Assembly (NCBI GenBank): GCA_016789785.1
Contig: JAEUQE010000010.1
Span: forward strand, 17,424 to 79,253
Length of the DNA: 61,830 nt
Direction: 5' to 3'
Source: Bryobacterales bacterium
GTDB lineage: Bacteria; Acidobacteriota; Terriglobia; Bryobacterales; Bryobacteraceae
Of this stretch, positions 8,982-18,027 are shown piece after piece. The translations under genes and the position numbers were made by a program. Numbering within the stretch: the first letter of the stretch is position 1; every line of letters starts with the position of its first letter. The notes beneath the pieces are model-generated. The model worked only from the letters and a program-made list of their open reading frames with translations, ran no database searches and was not told where the DNA came from.

Positions 8982-8993
8982 TGAAACGTTTCA
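8982..8993. promoter_or_regulatory. Perfect TGAAACGTTTCA palindrome upstream of receptor 2
   Basis: A 12-bp perfect palindrome with a central CG, ending 33 bp before the receptor start. Central-CG palindromes of this form are typical LacI/GalR-family operators (established for that family). No LacI-family gene lies in the window, so the regulator would be encoded elsewhere. Confidence 0.5.
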
Positions 8994-9026
8994 GCCCGCG
9001 TACCACAGGGGTGAAGGAGATCTTCG

Positions 9027-12000
9027 GTGAAAGCCATGCTTGTGTTGTTCTGTCTGTTTGCCGCGGCGGCATTGTCGCAGGCGCAGACCACATTCGGTTC
9101 GATCGCCGGTCTTGTCACGGACCCCGCGGGCGCCGTCGCTCCCGGCGTGAGAGTGGTGGCACGGCACGTGGCAACAAACCAGGTCACGCGTGCGGAGACC
9201 AATCGCGAAGGTATCTATACGTTGGCCCAGTTGCGTGACGGGGAGTATGTCGTGGAGATGGAAGCTTCCGGTTTCCGCAAGTTCACTGCGCGCAATGTGA
9301 CTCTTTCGGCGCGCGAGAACCGGCGTCTCGATGTGCAACTCCAACTCGGCGATACACAGCAACAGATCGAGGTGACCGCGGAAGCGAGTCTGATCGAGAC
9401 GGAATCCGCGCGTCTGAGCGACACCAAGGCGGGCGCGGCGATGAACACGTTGCCCGTGACCTCGCGGTCGCTTCGGAACTTCCTGGTGCAATCGCCGACG
9501 GTGGTGCAGCAAGTCTCCGGGGATGGGGGCCGGATCCGGATTGGAGGCAGCCAGTTCACACAGACCGACTACTCCATTGATGGCATCTCCATCAACAACG
9601 GCTTCAACGGAAACGCGATGCCAACGCTGATCGGATACATCGAGAGCATGGAAGAGGTGCGCATTGACAGTTCCAACAACAGCGCCGAATTCGCGGGCAT
9701 GGGGCAGGTAACGGTGGTCTCGAAATCCGGAAGCAATGAATTGCACGGCAGCGGATTCACCTACTACTCAACGCCGGCGTTTCGCGCGCGCAACCCATTC
9801 GCGCAGGAACGCGGCAGCGGCATCACGCATCAACCCGGCTACTCGATTGGAGGTCCCGTGTGGATCCCGAAACTCTACAAGGGCCGCAACCGCACATTCT
9901 TTCATCACACCACCGAAGCGACGCGAGGCGGCCAACTGGGCCAGTTGCTCAACGCCAACGTCCCGGTTGCCGCGTGGCGCAGTGGGGATTTCTCGGCGTT
10001 GCTGCCGTCTACTGCGATTCGCGATCCGCTGAGCCGGGCGCCGTTCGCCGGCAATCGCATTCCCGCGTCCCGGCTCAATAGTGTCTCTCAGAAGCTGCAG
10101 GACCGCTTCCTGCCCGCGCCGAACTTCGGAAACCTGGATGTCTTCGCGGCCGGCAACTTCCGCCAGGTGGTGAGCAGGCCCTTTGATCCCGACACGCTGG
10201 CCACGGCGAAGATCGACCATCGCTTCGCGGAGCGTCACTCGGTGTTCGTACGCGGCACCTATGCGCGCACGATGTTCAACCAGATCGACGGAAACCTGCC
10301 GGGGTTCGGCTTGCGCTGGCAGCGCCGCGATGCGCGCAATCTCAGCGCGTCGTACACGTGGGCGCTGACGGGCACCGCCGTCAATGAGCTGCGGGGAGGC
10401 TTCTCCTACAACAACACTCCGCGGAACGGCTCGATCAAAGGCCAGGATCTCGTCCGCGAACTCGGTCTCACGGGCCTTGCCGCCGATCTCCCCGATGTGA
10501 ATGGCACACCCGCCATTCAGTTTCAGAACCTCAACATTACGAACATGCAGACGGGTGAGCGCCACCGCAAGCCGGGCTTTCTCCAGAGCACGGCACACTT
10601 ACAGGAAATGATCAGCGTGTTTCGCGGGAAGCACTCGATGAAGATGGGTCTCAACTTCATGCGCGTGATCAATCAGGATCAGCAGCAGCCCGTTGCGTTG
10701 TTCGGCCAGGCGCAATTCTCGAACCGCTTCACCAACCACACCTATGCCGACTTCCTGCTCGGGATCCCGACCAGCGTGCAGCGTGCGTTTCCCGTGCTGT
10801 TTACCGATCAGCAGCGGCTCAGCTATGATTTATTCTTCAACGACGATTTCAAGGTCACGCGATCCCTCACCGTGAATCTCGGCTTGCGGTACGAACTGCA
10901 TCCGGGCTGGACTGCTCGCAACGGCTTACAGTCGCGCTTCGACATCACGTCCGGCAAGATCCTGGTGCCGGATGGCACGCTTCGCCAGGTGAGCCCGCTG
11001 CTGCCATCGAACTTCGTGGACGTTGTGGAGGCGCGCACGCTTGGCCTGCCAGGCCGTTCCCTGGTACGAACCGATCGCGACAACTTTGCGCCGCGGATTG
11101 GCTTCGCATGGCGGCCGTTTGGCAACCGCACCGTGATCCGGGGAGGCTACGCGATGTTCTACGACCTTGTGAACCGGCCGCTGGAAGTGGGTGTGCCGTT
11201 CAACATCGCCGAGCCTCAATTCGTCAACGACGCGAACAACCCCACAGTGATTTTCCCGAGGATTTTTCCGGCGGCCAGCGGTGGGCCAACCAGCGTGATA
11301 CTGCCCGCGGATGTGCGTACGAACTTACAAATCCCCCGCAGTACTCAGTACAGCTTCACGATCGAGCATCAGCGCTGGGAAACCGGCTTTCGCGCGAGCT
11401 ACATTGGCGCGAATACACGCCAGGGCGAGTGGACCTACAACGCCAATCAGCCGGTCGCTGACGCGCGGCTATTCGTCGATAAGGCACGGCCGTTTCCCAC
11501 GTATCCAGTTGTCGACTTCATCACCAACGGCGCAGGTCATCAGTATCATGGCCTGACGCTGGAGGCGGAGCGCAAGATGAAGCGCGGTCTGCAGTGGCAG
11601 CTTGCCTGGAGCTACCAACGCGACATCGGCGATGTGGAACGCGGCGCCCGTCCGGAAGATGCATTCAACCTGCGGCGGGAACGTGGACCTTCGCCGGACT
11701 TCCCGCAACAGGGCCTGGTGGGCAACTTCATTTACGATCTTCCTTTCGGTGCGGGTAAGCGCTGGGCTTCGTCGAAGAGCGCTTTCAGCCGCTACCTGCT
11801 CGGCGGCTGGACCGTCAGCATGTCCAGCGTGCTGCAAACGGGCCAGTTTCTTTCGCCGGCATGGACCGGGCCGGATCCAACGGGCACGCGCTTCACGAAT
11901 AACCGCACGGCGCCGCAGGTTTCCTTGCGTCCGAATGCGCTTCGCGACGGCAATCTCGAAGCGAGCGATCGCACACTCACGCGCTGGTTCGACATGACGG

Positions 12001-12287
12001 CGTTTACGGCTCCCACGCCGGGACAATTCGGAAGCGCCGGCAACGGCCTCATTGTAGGTCCAGGGATGGCCGTGTACAACGCCGGCATCTATAAGGAGTT
12101 CTCTTTTGTGGAGCGCTTCCGCATGCGTTGGGAGATGGCGGCTTCGAACGCCTTCAATCATCCGAACTACGACGCTCCGAACATGAACATCACCAGCGGG
12201 CAGACCGGTGTAATCAACCGCATTCGGGATACGCTCGACCTTGCGACGCAGCGCGCCCTGCGGATGGGGCTGCGCGTGGAATGGTAA
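9027..12287 (+). CDS. Oar-like TonB-dependent outer-membrane receptor 2
   Basis: A 1086-aa receptor. GTG 9027 follows GAAGGAGA with eight bases between and opens signal peptide VKAMLVLFCLFAAAALSQAQ. The regulatory beta domain reads IAGLVTDPAGAVAPGVRVVA. The plug has TDYSIDGISINNGFNG and EVRIDSSNNSAEFAGMGQVTVVSKSGSNELHG. The barrel ends LRMGLRVEW. The family lies in the outer membrane and takes up substrates using TonB-ExbBD. It stands alone, with a cupin gene divergent to it and a LacI-like palindrome just upstream. The unusually short plug linker compared with receptor 1 suggests a different ligand. Confidence 0.93.
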   Translation: MKAMLVLFCLFAAAALSQAQTTFGSIAGLVTDPAGAVAPGVRVVARHVATNQVTRAETNREGIYTLAQLRDGEYVVEMEASGFRKFTARNVTLSARENRRLDVQLQLGDTQQQIEVTAEASLIETESARLSDTKAGAAMNTLPVTSRSLRNFLVQSPTVVQQVSGDGGRIRIGGSQFTQTDYSIDGISINNGFNGNAMPTLIGYIESMEEVRIDSSNNSAEFAGMGQVTVVSKSGSNELHGSGFTYYSTPAFRARNPFAQERGSGITHQPGYSIGGPVWIPKLYKGRNRTFFHHTTEATRGGQLGQLLNANVPVAAWRSGDFSALLPSTAIRDPLSRAPFAGNRIPASRLNSVSQKLQDRFLPAPNFGNLDVFAAGNFRQVVSRPFDPDTLATAKIDHRFAERHSVFVRGTYARTMFNQIDGNLPGFGLRWQRRDARNLSASYTWALTGTAVNELRGGFSYNNTPRNGSIKGQDLVRELGLTGLAADLPDVNGTPAIQFQNLNITNMQTGERHRKPGFLQSTAHLQEMISVFRGKHSMKMGLNFMRVINQDQQQPVALFGQAQFSNRFTNHTYADFLLGIPTSVQRAFPVLFTDQQRLSYDLFFNDDFKVTRSLTVNLGLRYELHPGWTARNGLQSRFDITSGKILVPDGTLRQVSPLLPSNFVDVVEARTLGLPGRSLVRTDRDNFAPRIGFAWRPFGNRTVIRGGYAMFYDLVNRPLEVGVPFNIAEPQFVNDANNPTVIFPRIFPAASGGPTSVILPADVRTNLQIPRSTQYSFTIEHQRWETGFRASYIGANTRQGEWTYNANQPVADARLFVDKARPFPTYPVVDFITNGAGHQYHGLTLEAERKMKRGLQWQLAWSYQRDIGDVERGARPEDAFNLRRERGPSPDFPQQGLVGNFIYDLPFGAGKRWASSKSAFSRYLLGGWTVSMSSVLQTGQFLSPAWTGPDPTGTRFTNNRTAPQVSLRPNALRDGNLEASDRTLTRWFDMTAFTAPTPGQFGSAGNGLIVGPGMAVYNAGIYKEFSFVERFRMRWEMAASNAFNHPNYDAPNMNITSGQTGVINRIRDTLDLATQRALRMGLRVEW

Positions 12288-12337
12288 GTGGGGCGATGGG
12301 CGGACGCAGAGGGGTGATTGGATGGACGGATGCGGAG

Positions 12338-12575
12338 TCACGCCCCGCGCAGAGCGAGGAAGAGCGTGCCACCACCACTGCTTGACGTTGATGGTAGTAC
12401 GCGGCTGGCTTCGATGAACCGGCCAAGCGCCGGGAGGCCAGCGTGGCACTTTCGTGCACCGAGTACCAACGTCACCTCCAGGGCGGAGACGGCGGACATT
12501 CGCGGATCAGCCGCCTCCTCAATGGCCGTGGCAAAGAACGGACCGTCCTCGTCGCCCGGCAGAACTGCCAGACTG
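12338..12575 (-). pseudogene. VapC-like PIN-domain toxin relic
   Basis: The minus-strand frame contains LPGDEDGPFFATAIEEAADP, RMSAVSALEVTLVLGARK and ALGRFIEASRV in the order and spacing of a VapC toxin, where these normally follow the first active-site Asp and lead to the central Glu. The expected start (VVDAS..LA) reads VVSLAVL, so the first Asp is gone. After SRV the frame degenerates and the C-terminal catalytic Asp segment is absent. There is no start codon with a ribosome site and no antitoxin. The relic directly abuts the end of the 12589 gene. Recognition is by motif only. Confidence 0.55.
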
Positions 12576-12588
12576 ACGACGGCTTGCG

Positions 12589-14193
12589 CTACTTTTTGAG
12601 AGATGGAATCAACGAATCGAAGTTCAATGTCAGCCCGAAGTTCGCGCCGATACTCCACTTCTCCTGAATGTAGCCCTTCCGGTTGGAAGCGGTGAGGGAG
12701 AAGGGCAGCCGCAGCCCCGTGTTGCCCAACGGAATGGTGAACTTCGCCTGAAATACACCGACGTCTCCGGCGGGAACCATCGGCGCCGCCATCATCATGC
12801 TCGCCGGGCTTGTGGCACCGGTTGCCGGCTGGGAACCCGTAGCGGATCCATCCACCATTGCCATCGCCGCGGCGGTGGTGAGTGGAGTGGGATCGGGGAT
12901 ATGCTCCCAACGGCTGGCGAGTGTCAGGACGAAGCCTGCGCCGGACCCGCCTTTCAGCTTGAAGGGAACGTCGTATTGAATGGCGACTTTGGTATCGCGA
13001 AGCTGCTCATACTTCGCCGCTTGCGGCTTTGTATTGAAGAACGAGACCGATCCGTTCACTGTCAGTTCATGCTTGCGAGCCTTGTCAGGTGAGATCTCGA
13101 ACACTCCCGTCACCGTGGAGAGGTCAGGCAAGTTGACATCGCGCTTCACCGACCAGTCGGCGGTAAGCAGGACACCTTGCGAGATCCACGACTTCAGATC
13201 TTCGCGCTGGCTGATGGCACGTTCGAGCGCTGCGTAGTAGTCATCGAAGGAACTCTTGAGAACGGGATCCTGGGGGAACGCAAGAGCTTCCATTTGACTG
13301 AGATAGCGACCGGCGATCTCGGCGGCCTTCTCATGGAGCGCATCGAGTGAACCATTGGCCTTCACTACCGCCATTGAAGGCGCATCGACATCCTTCGTCA
13401 ATTCGGCGGCGAACTGATCCATGAGGGCCTTCCACAGTGGCCAGTTGGAAAGGCTGGCGAGAATACGCCCATCCGTGTCAGCGAGCAGACGGAAGTTGCT
13501 GTTGCCGAGATTCTGCCAGCGCAGACGGTACTGACTGGCCGACGGATCGCGGCGGTTCAACACTTCCGAACGGACGGACCACGCCGTGACCTGCTGTGCG
13601 TTGGCAAGGAGGGTGCCGGGCTGCGAGCCGCGATTGGTGTCAAACGTAACCGCCATCGACAGCCCATTCCACCAGGTCTTCTCCGGGAACAGGATGTCGA
13701 CGGGACTCTCTTTGGCAAGCGCACGGACAATACCGCCAGCGTTGCCTCGGAACGTCACGTTGGTTTGCTCCACCACGCGAGTGAGCGCGCCGTGCTCGAC
13801 GGCCCAGGAGAGCACCTTGGGTGCGAGTCCTTTGGTCACGAGCGAAGTCGAGCCGTCGGCGGCGGGCTGTGCCTCGGCCTGCGTGTCGGTTCTGCGGCTG
13901 ATGGCCGCGGCGATTGCTCCTCCGGCAAGAGTATCGATGTTCTTGCCGGTTGCGGAATGATACAGCACGAGGGCCGCGAAGGTGGTTGCCCGCTCGCTAT
14001 AGACCTCCGCATATCCAATGGGTAACGTACCGGCCGCAATCCTGGATGCGAACGCCGGATTCGCGGCGCGGGCCTTCAATTGGGCCTCGGCGCTCGACCG
14101 GGCGTACTTCGCAATCGCGGTGTGTAGCGCATTGCCAGATTGCGCGGAAAGAACGACGCAAGCGAAGATGGTGCCGAACAGCAGTCGAATCAT
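12589..14193 (-). CDS. Exported protein of unknown function, probably outer-membrane associated
   Basis: This 534-aa protein has signal peptide MIRLLFGTIFACVVLSAQS and strong AAGGAG before ATG 14193. Its N-terminal 300 residues are Ala-rich and helical. The C-terminal 200 residues alternate in beta-strand fashion (VTGVFEISPDKARKHELTVNGSVSFF, GAGFVLTLASRWEHIPD, WSIGANFGLTLNFDSL), as in porin-like or autotransporter-like barrels. A low-complexity Ala/Met/Pro patch (AAAMAMVDGSATGSQPATGA) sits between strands. I do not recognise a named family. It is the second gene of a two-gene operon, ten bases after its partner, so the two products probably act together. Confidence 0.7.
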   Translation of the reverse strand: MIRLLFGTIFACVVLSAQSGNALHTAIAKYARSSAEAQLKARAANPAFASRIAAGTLPIGYAEVYSERATTFAALVLYHSATGKNIDTLAGGAIAAAISRRTDTQAEAQPAADGSTSLVTKGLAPKVLSWAVEHGALTRVVEQTNVTFRGNAGGIVRALAKESPVDILFPEKTWWNGLSMAVTFDTNRGSQPGTLLANAQQVTAWSVRSEVLNRRDPSASQYRLRWQNLGNSNFRLLADTDGRILASLSNWPLWKALMDQFAAELTKDVDAPSMAVVKANGSLDALHEKAAEIAGRYLSQMEALAFPQDPVLKSSFDDYYAALERAISQREDLKSWISQGVLLTADWSVKRDVNLPDLSTVTGVFEISPDKARKHELTVNGSVSFFNTKPQAAKYEQLRDTKVAIQYDVPFKLKGGSGAGFVLTLASRWEHIPDPTPLTTAAAMAMVDGSATGSQPATGATSPASMMMAAPMVPAGDVGVFQAKFTIPLGNTGLRLPFSLTASNRKGYIQEKWSIGANFGLTLNFDSLIPSLKK

Positions 14194-14203
14194 GACTTCT
14201 CCT

Positions 14204-14617
14204 TTATCCGCGGGCCTTGCGTGCTTTTGCTTTGCGTGCCTTCTTCACGGCCTTCGCAGTCACGGCGGGTGCAGCCATTCTCAGGACTGCCGAAGTGGTG
14301 TGAAAGCGGTACCGGTTGATCGGAAAGGGAACAAGGTTGTCGATCAGCATCAGGTCCACTTCCGGAAAATCATCGACCGGCGTGATTGTCACTACCGCGC
14401 TTCCGCCGGCTGGTCCGGATGCCATGATCGTAACGTCGATGACCTGGCCATCGGGACCTGTGAGTGGGACCAGAATCGGCGATACGTTCACTGGCGGTTT
14501 GCCGCCGACTTGTGCCGTGAATGTGCAGTTCGTCGTAGCGATGTCGATCGTGGCGGTCTCGCTGCTCGTTCCCGCGAAGCGTCCCGCGAAGCCGATAGGG
14601 GTGCTGAGTCGTTTCAT
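14204..14617 (-). CDS. Small protein of unknown function with a Lys/Arg/Ala-rich tail
   Basis: The 137-aa product starts at ATG 14617 after AAGGAG. The first 110 residues look beta-rich and hydrophilic (TIDIATTNCTFTAQVGGKPP, VIDVTIMASGPAGGSAVVTI). The end, AKAVKKARKAKARKARG, is a histone-H1-like basic tail. No signal peptide is evident despite its exported operon partner. The tail could bind nucleic acid or a polyanion such as a cell-surface polysaccharide; this is conjecture. It is the leading gene of the operon with the 12589 gene. Confidence 0.65.
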   Translation of the reverse strand: MKRLSTPIGFAGRFAGTSSETATIDIATTNCTFTAQVGGKPPVNVSPILVPLTGPDGQVIDVTIMASGPAGGSAVVTITPVDDFPEVDLMLIDNLVPFPINRYRFHTTSAVLRMAAPAVTAKAVKKARKAKARKARG

Positions 14618-14944
14618 GAATTCTCCTTGCCTAGACTGAACGGAGAACTGGAAGCATTCCCTTCAGGCTGGTGTTGATTTAATTCCCTTTCTTCGAACGC
14701 GTTGAGACTTGGCGCCGGGGGATAGGGGCGGAGCTATCTATTCCGATTTCGCTTTGCCGGCTCTTCTGCCGGAACCAGCGTTGTGAATGGAAAAGGGGCC
14801 TATTGCCAGCATTCGATGAAGAGGTTGCCGTGGCGCGGTGACGGGCAGGCCGGCGCCCCTCCTGAATGGCAGCGGGTTACGCTGCGCGAATCCCCTGTGA
14901 GGACAAACGTCGAAGGAGAAGGCGCTCAGATGCGATTGCCTGGA
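14618..14944. other. Gene-free stretch upstream of the 14204/12589 operon
   Basis: About 330 bases between the operon start and the fucosidase stop. I see no ribosome-site-backed frame, only shadows of the fucosidase. It must contain the operon promoter, but no clear -35/-10 pair stands out. Confidence 0.5.
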
Positions 14945-16471
14945 TCAGCTTACTGGGATTCGCACAGTCCATGCGATCGGCGGCGCCCCGGCCACGCCCC
15001 GGCTCGCGGCTTCCGGCAGTTGCACAGCAATTTCTCCGGAAGAGTCCGCCTGAACCTTGAGCGCCTCCGGATACCCGAGAAGATGGATGGGTGCGCCCTT
15101 GCGCCAGCGCACAGTGTTCAATCGCAGAACCGCACCTGGCCAGGCGAGACAATGTGCGTAGACGAAACGGCTATCGCGCGATCGCACGAGCCGGACCGTC
15201 TCGTCTTCCTTCCATGCGTCCCGCGCCCGCGTGCCGTAGATCCCTTCCCCGTTCACCTTCAACCACGCGCCAACCTCCTTCAACTGAGCGATGGCTGTGG
15301 GGTGAAAGCGGCCGTCCGGATCGGGCCCAATTCCCACCATGAAGTTTCCGCCCTTCGCCACCGCGTCGATCAGATTGTGGATCACCCACGGTGCGCCTTT
15401 GTACTTTTTCGGATCGGCCTCGTAGGAGAACGACGGCCCCAACTTGTGGATCACGAACCACGGCACATCGGAAGCCTCTTTGCCCGCCGGAACGAAGTTC
15501 TCCGGTGTGTAGTAATCGCCGTAATTGCCGATGCCGCGGGCGCGCAGCATCACATCCGGCTGGCGCTTGCGGATCTCAAGCAGCGTCTGGCGCAGTTCCG
15601 GCCACACCGTTTTGCCCAGCCAGATATCGAGGCACAACATATCAATTGCGCCGTAGTTGGAAACCAGCTCCAGCAATTGCGCCCGGTGCCGCGCCAGCAT
15701 GCGGCGCGTTTCCTCAGGCGACGGATCGGGCGCCGTCCAGAGCAAGGAACCCATGCGTCCGCGTGCACGCTCGAGTTCGGGCGGATCGTTCTGGGGCGCC
15801 TGCGCATTGGTGAGTTGCGGCGACGACGGCACTTGCGCCGGGTGATAGCCGTAGGGCCGGAAGTCGGCATCGTACCAGTCGGAATGCGAGAAGTAGAGAT
15901 CGATCTTGATGCCGTGGCGGTGGGCCGCGTCGCAAAGTTCCTTCACGATGTCGCGCCGGAAAGGCGTTTCCTCAATGCCATAGGCGAGATCACAATCCTC
16001 GATCCGCGGACCGCCGGGCGCCGACCACTCGATCCGCCGCCGCACGCGGGTCTTCGTGTGGAACATCGAGAAGCCCTCATGGTGCTTCGTCGTGAAGGCG
16101 AACATCTTCATGCCGGCGCTGGCGAAGAAGCTCATCCATTCGTTGGCATCGAAGTTCCGCGGATTCCAACTCCGGTACATCTGGTTGTACTTGTCGCGGG
16201 CAGCGTAGCTCATCTTCAAAAATGGCCACGACTCGCTGCGCTGCTGCAGGATCGAATACAGGCCCCAGTGAATGCGCACGCCGAACTTCATGTCGTGGAA
16301 GCGTTCGTAGGCGGCAGCGGACGCCCAGCGATAGTCCGGGATGGGAGTGTCTTCGATGTAGCCGCTCGATCGGGCATAGTTCTGATCGCTCGGCGGCAGG
16401 CGGTGCGAGTAGGTGCGAGTCTGGGCGGCAAGAGCGAAGGGCGCCAGGAGCAAACTGCGGCGGGTGGACAT
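14945..16471 (-). CDS. Exported alpha-L-fucosidase, GH29
   Basis: A 508-aa retaining exo-fucosidase acting on fucosylated glycans in the periplasm or outside. A short Arg-Arg signal (STRRSLLLAPFALAAQ) is followed by the GH29 landmarks FGVRIHWGLYSI (64-74), FAFTTKHHEGFSMFHT (124-139) and GIKIDLYFSHSDWY. The probable catalytic nucleophile is Asp282 in IDMLCLDIWLG. The final 80 residues are a beta-sandwich. The acid/base residue is not conserved across GH29 and I cannot assign it. The gene follows the SDR gene by 18 bases with AGAGGAG before the ATG, so they form an operon under the promoter that carries the GntR-like site. Confidence 0.9.
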   Translation of the reverse strand: MSTRRSLLLAPFALAAQTRTYSHRLPPSDQNYARSSGYIEDTPIPDYRWASAAAYERFHDMKFGVRIHWGLYSILQQRSESWPFLKMSYAARDKYNQMYRSWNPRNFDANEWMSFFASAGMKMFAFTTKHHEGFSMFHTKTRVRRRIEWSAPGGPRIEDCDLAYGIEETPFRRDIVKELCDAAHRHGIKIDLYFSHSDWYDADFRPYGYHPAQVPSSPQLTNAQAPQNDPPELERARGRMGSLLWTAPDPSPEETRRMLARHRAQLLELVSNYGAIDMLCLDIWLGKTVWPELRQTLLEIRKRQPDVMLRARGIGNYGDYYTPENFVPAGKEASDVPWFVIHKLGPSFSYEADPKKYKGAPWVIHNLIDAVAKGGNFMVGIGPDPDGRFHPTAIAQLKEVGAWLKVNGEGIYGTRARDAWKEDETVRLVRSRDSRFVYAHCLAWPGAVLRLNTVRWRKGAPIHLLGYPEALKVQADSSGEIAVQLPEAASRGVAGAPPIAWTVRIPVS

Positions 16472-16489
16472 GATTCGTTCTCCTCTCGT

Positions 16490-17221
16490 TCAGGCGATGC
16501 GCATGGTCATGCCGCCATCAATGGCGACATCCTCTCCGGTGATGAAGCCGTTTTCGATCAGCGCGACGGCGATGGCGGCGACATCGGCGGGAGTGCCTTC
16601 CCGCCGCAGGGGAATGCGGTTCTCAATGTTGTTGCGCACCTGCTCCGGCGTGAGAAAGTCCTGAAAAGGAGTGCGGATCACGCCCGGCGAAATGCTGTTC
16701 ACCCGAATGTTGGCCGGGGCGAGTTCGCGTGCGAGATTGCGCGCGAATTGCGGCAGGCAGCCCTTGGCCACACCATAAGCCAGCGCGCCGAGGCAGCCCC
16801 GGCTTCCGGCAGCGGACGAAATCAACAAGATGGCGCCGTCTCCGCGGGTCTTCATGACGGGTACCGCATGGCGGCAGAGATGATAAACGGCGTGAACGTG
16901 AACGTCGAACGCGCGGTGCCAAGCTTCCGGCGAGACATCGAGTAAGTTCCCCGGCGCCGGACCGCCCGCGGCATGGATGAGAATGTCGAGTCCGCCGAAG
17001 GCATCCCACGCTCGCGCCACCACGGCCGCGCAGACCTCCGGGTCAGCGATGTCGCCCAACATGGTGGCGCAACCGATCTCGCGTTCCAAAGCCGCGGCAG
17101 CCTCGGGATTTCTTCCATGCGCGAGGATCTTCGCTCCGCGCCCGGCGAGAGCCACCGCGATCGCGCGGCCAATGCCGCTGGTGGCTCCCGTCACCAGCGC
17201 GATCCTGGAATCCAAATTCAT
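16490..17221 (-). CDS. SDR-family oxidoreductase, candidate fucose/sugar dehydrogenase
   Basis: This 243-aa classical short-chain dehydrogenase has cofactor motif TGATSGIG (11-18) and catalytic Ser136, Tyr149 and Lys153 (ISSAAGS, YGVAK). His108 replaces the usual Asn of the active-site tetrad (DVHVH), and the NNAG motif reads HAAG, both atypical. Next to a fucosidase it could oxidise L-fucose to the lactone, as SDR-type L-fucose dehydrogenases do; that substrate is inferred from context. ATG 17221 has no Shine-Dalgarno and lies one base from a TGTCATTACA site, suggesting a very short or leaderless transcript. Confidence 0.88.
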   Translation of the reverse strand: MNLDSRIALVTGATSGIGRAIAVALAGRGAKILAHGRNPEAAAALEREIGCATMLGDIADPEVCAAVVARAWDAFGGLDILIHAAGGPAPGNLLDVSPEAWHRAFDVHVHAVYHLCRHAVPVMKTRGDGAILLISSAAGSRGCLGALAYGVAKGCLPQFARNLARELAPANIRVNSISPGVIRTPFQDFLTPEQVRNNIENRIPLRREGTPADVAAIAVALIENGFITGEDVAIDGGMTMRIA

Positions 17222-17222
17222 C

Positions 17223-17232
17223 TGTCATTACA
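17223..17232. promoter_or_regulatory. TGTCATTACA, candidate GntR operator copy 1
   Basis: The site lies between the divergent SDR and GntR genes, one base from the SDR start codon, and continues as AATAAC. The same core recurs as a perfect palindrome, TGTAATTACA, followed by AATACA before receptor 3 at 19254-19263. GntR/FadR-subfamily regulators commonly bind TGT-N-ACA-type sites. Binding here would block SDR-fucosidase expression. Confidence 0.6.
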
Positions 17233-17290
17233 ATAACGCCAGCCAGCCCGATTGACAAGCCGGACGGACATTTGACATTCTGAGTACTTC

Positions 17291-18022
17291 ATGGCAAGGC
17301 GGTTGTCTGTCGCGCACGAATCCGGCGGAAACCGTGTCGACGAGGCGTATCACGCAATTCGCGAGAGGATCCTGCGGGGCGCGCTTGCGCTGGGGGCGCC
17401 GGTGTCGAGCCGCAGTTTGGCGGGCGAACTCGGCATGAGCCATCTGCCCGTATCGCAGGCCTTGCGCCGCCTGGAATCCGAGGGGTTCCTGGAAAGCCGC
17501 CCGCGCGCCGGAACACGGGTCCGCGTGCCGTTGGCCAAGGACATTGAGGAGCGGTATGAGATCCGCGAGGCGCTGGAGACCCAGGCTGCGCGGCTTTTTT
17601 CGCTCAAGGCGACACCGGCCCAACGCCGCGAGATGGTGCGTATGGCGGAGCAACTCGACGCGATGTTCGCCAAGGCGGCGGAAGGCCAGCCGGACCCGGA
17701 GTTCCTGTTCGCGGTCCACAGTTTCCACTTCGACCTCCATGTGAAGATCGCGCAATACTCGGGCTGCGCCGCCCTCCGCGACCTCATCGAACGCAACCAC
17801 ATCCTGACCTTCAACTGGTTCTTCGACGTCGCGGCCCATCGCCAGGCGTTGCCGCCCGCCTTTCACGCCAAGTTGATCCACAGTCTGGTGGAAGGCACTC
17901 CCGAAAAAGCGGACCGGGCGATGCGCGCACACATCAATTACGGGCGCGCGGAGACGGTGAACCGGATTCAACACGAGACTCCCACGGAATGGCGTGGCCG
18001 CCGCTTGGCCGCCGCCGACTAG
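17291..18022 (+). CDS. GntR-family regulator, FadR/FCD subfamily
   Basis: This 243-aa protein has an N-terminal winged helix (residues about 16-80: YHAIRERILRG, SSRSLAGELGMSHLPVSQALRRLESEGFL) and a C-terminal all-helical FCD ligand domain with candidate metal or ligand residues in HSFHFDLHVKIA and AMRAHINYG. Such regulators usually repress uptake and catabolic genes until a sugar acid or similar metabolite binds. It is divergent to SDR-fucosidase and is followed five bases later by the transporter gene. The matching operators at 17223 and 19254 make it the likely local repressor. Confidence 0.92.
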   Translation: MARRLSVAHESGGNRVDEAYHAIRERILRGALALGAPVSSRSLAGELGMSHLPVSQALRRLESEGFLESRPRAGTRVRVPLAKDIEERYEIREALETQAARLFSLKATPAQRREMVRMAEQLDAMFAKAAEGQPDPEFLFAVHSFHFDLHVKIAQYSGCAALRDLIERNHILTFNWFFDVAAHRQALPPAFHAKLIHSLVEGTPEKADRAMRAHINYGRAETVNRIQHETPTEWRGRRLAAAD

Positions 18023-18027
18023 CGGCA

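Noticed and set aside
14783..16945. A 720-codon plus-strand open frame
   Set aside because: Antisense to the fucosidase and SDR genes, which carry full catalytic motifs. It is a shadow frame.
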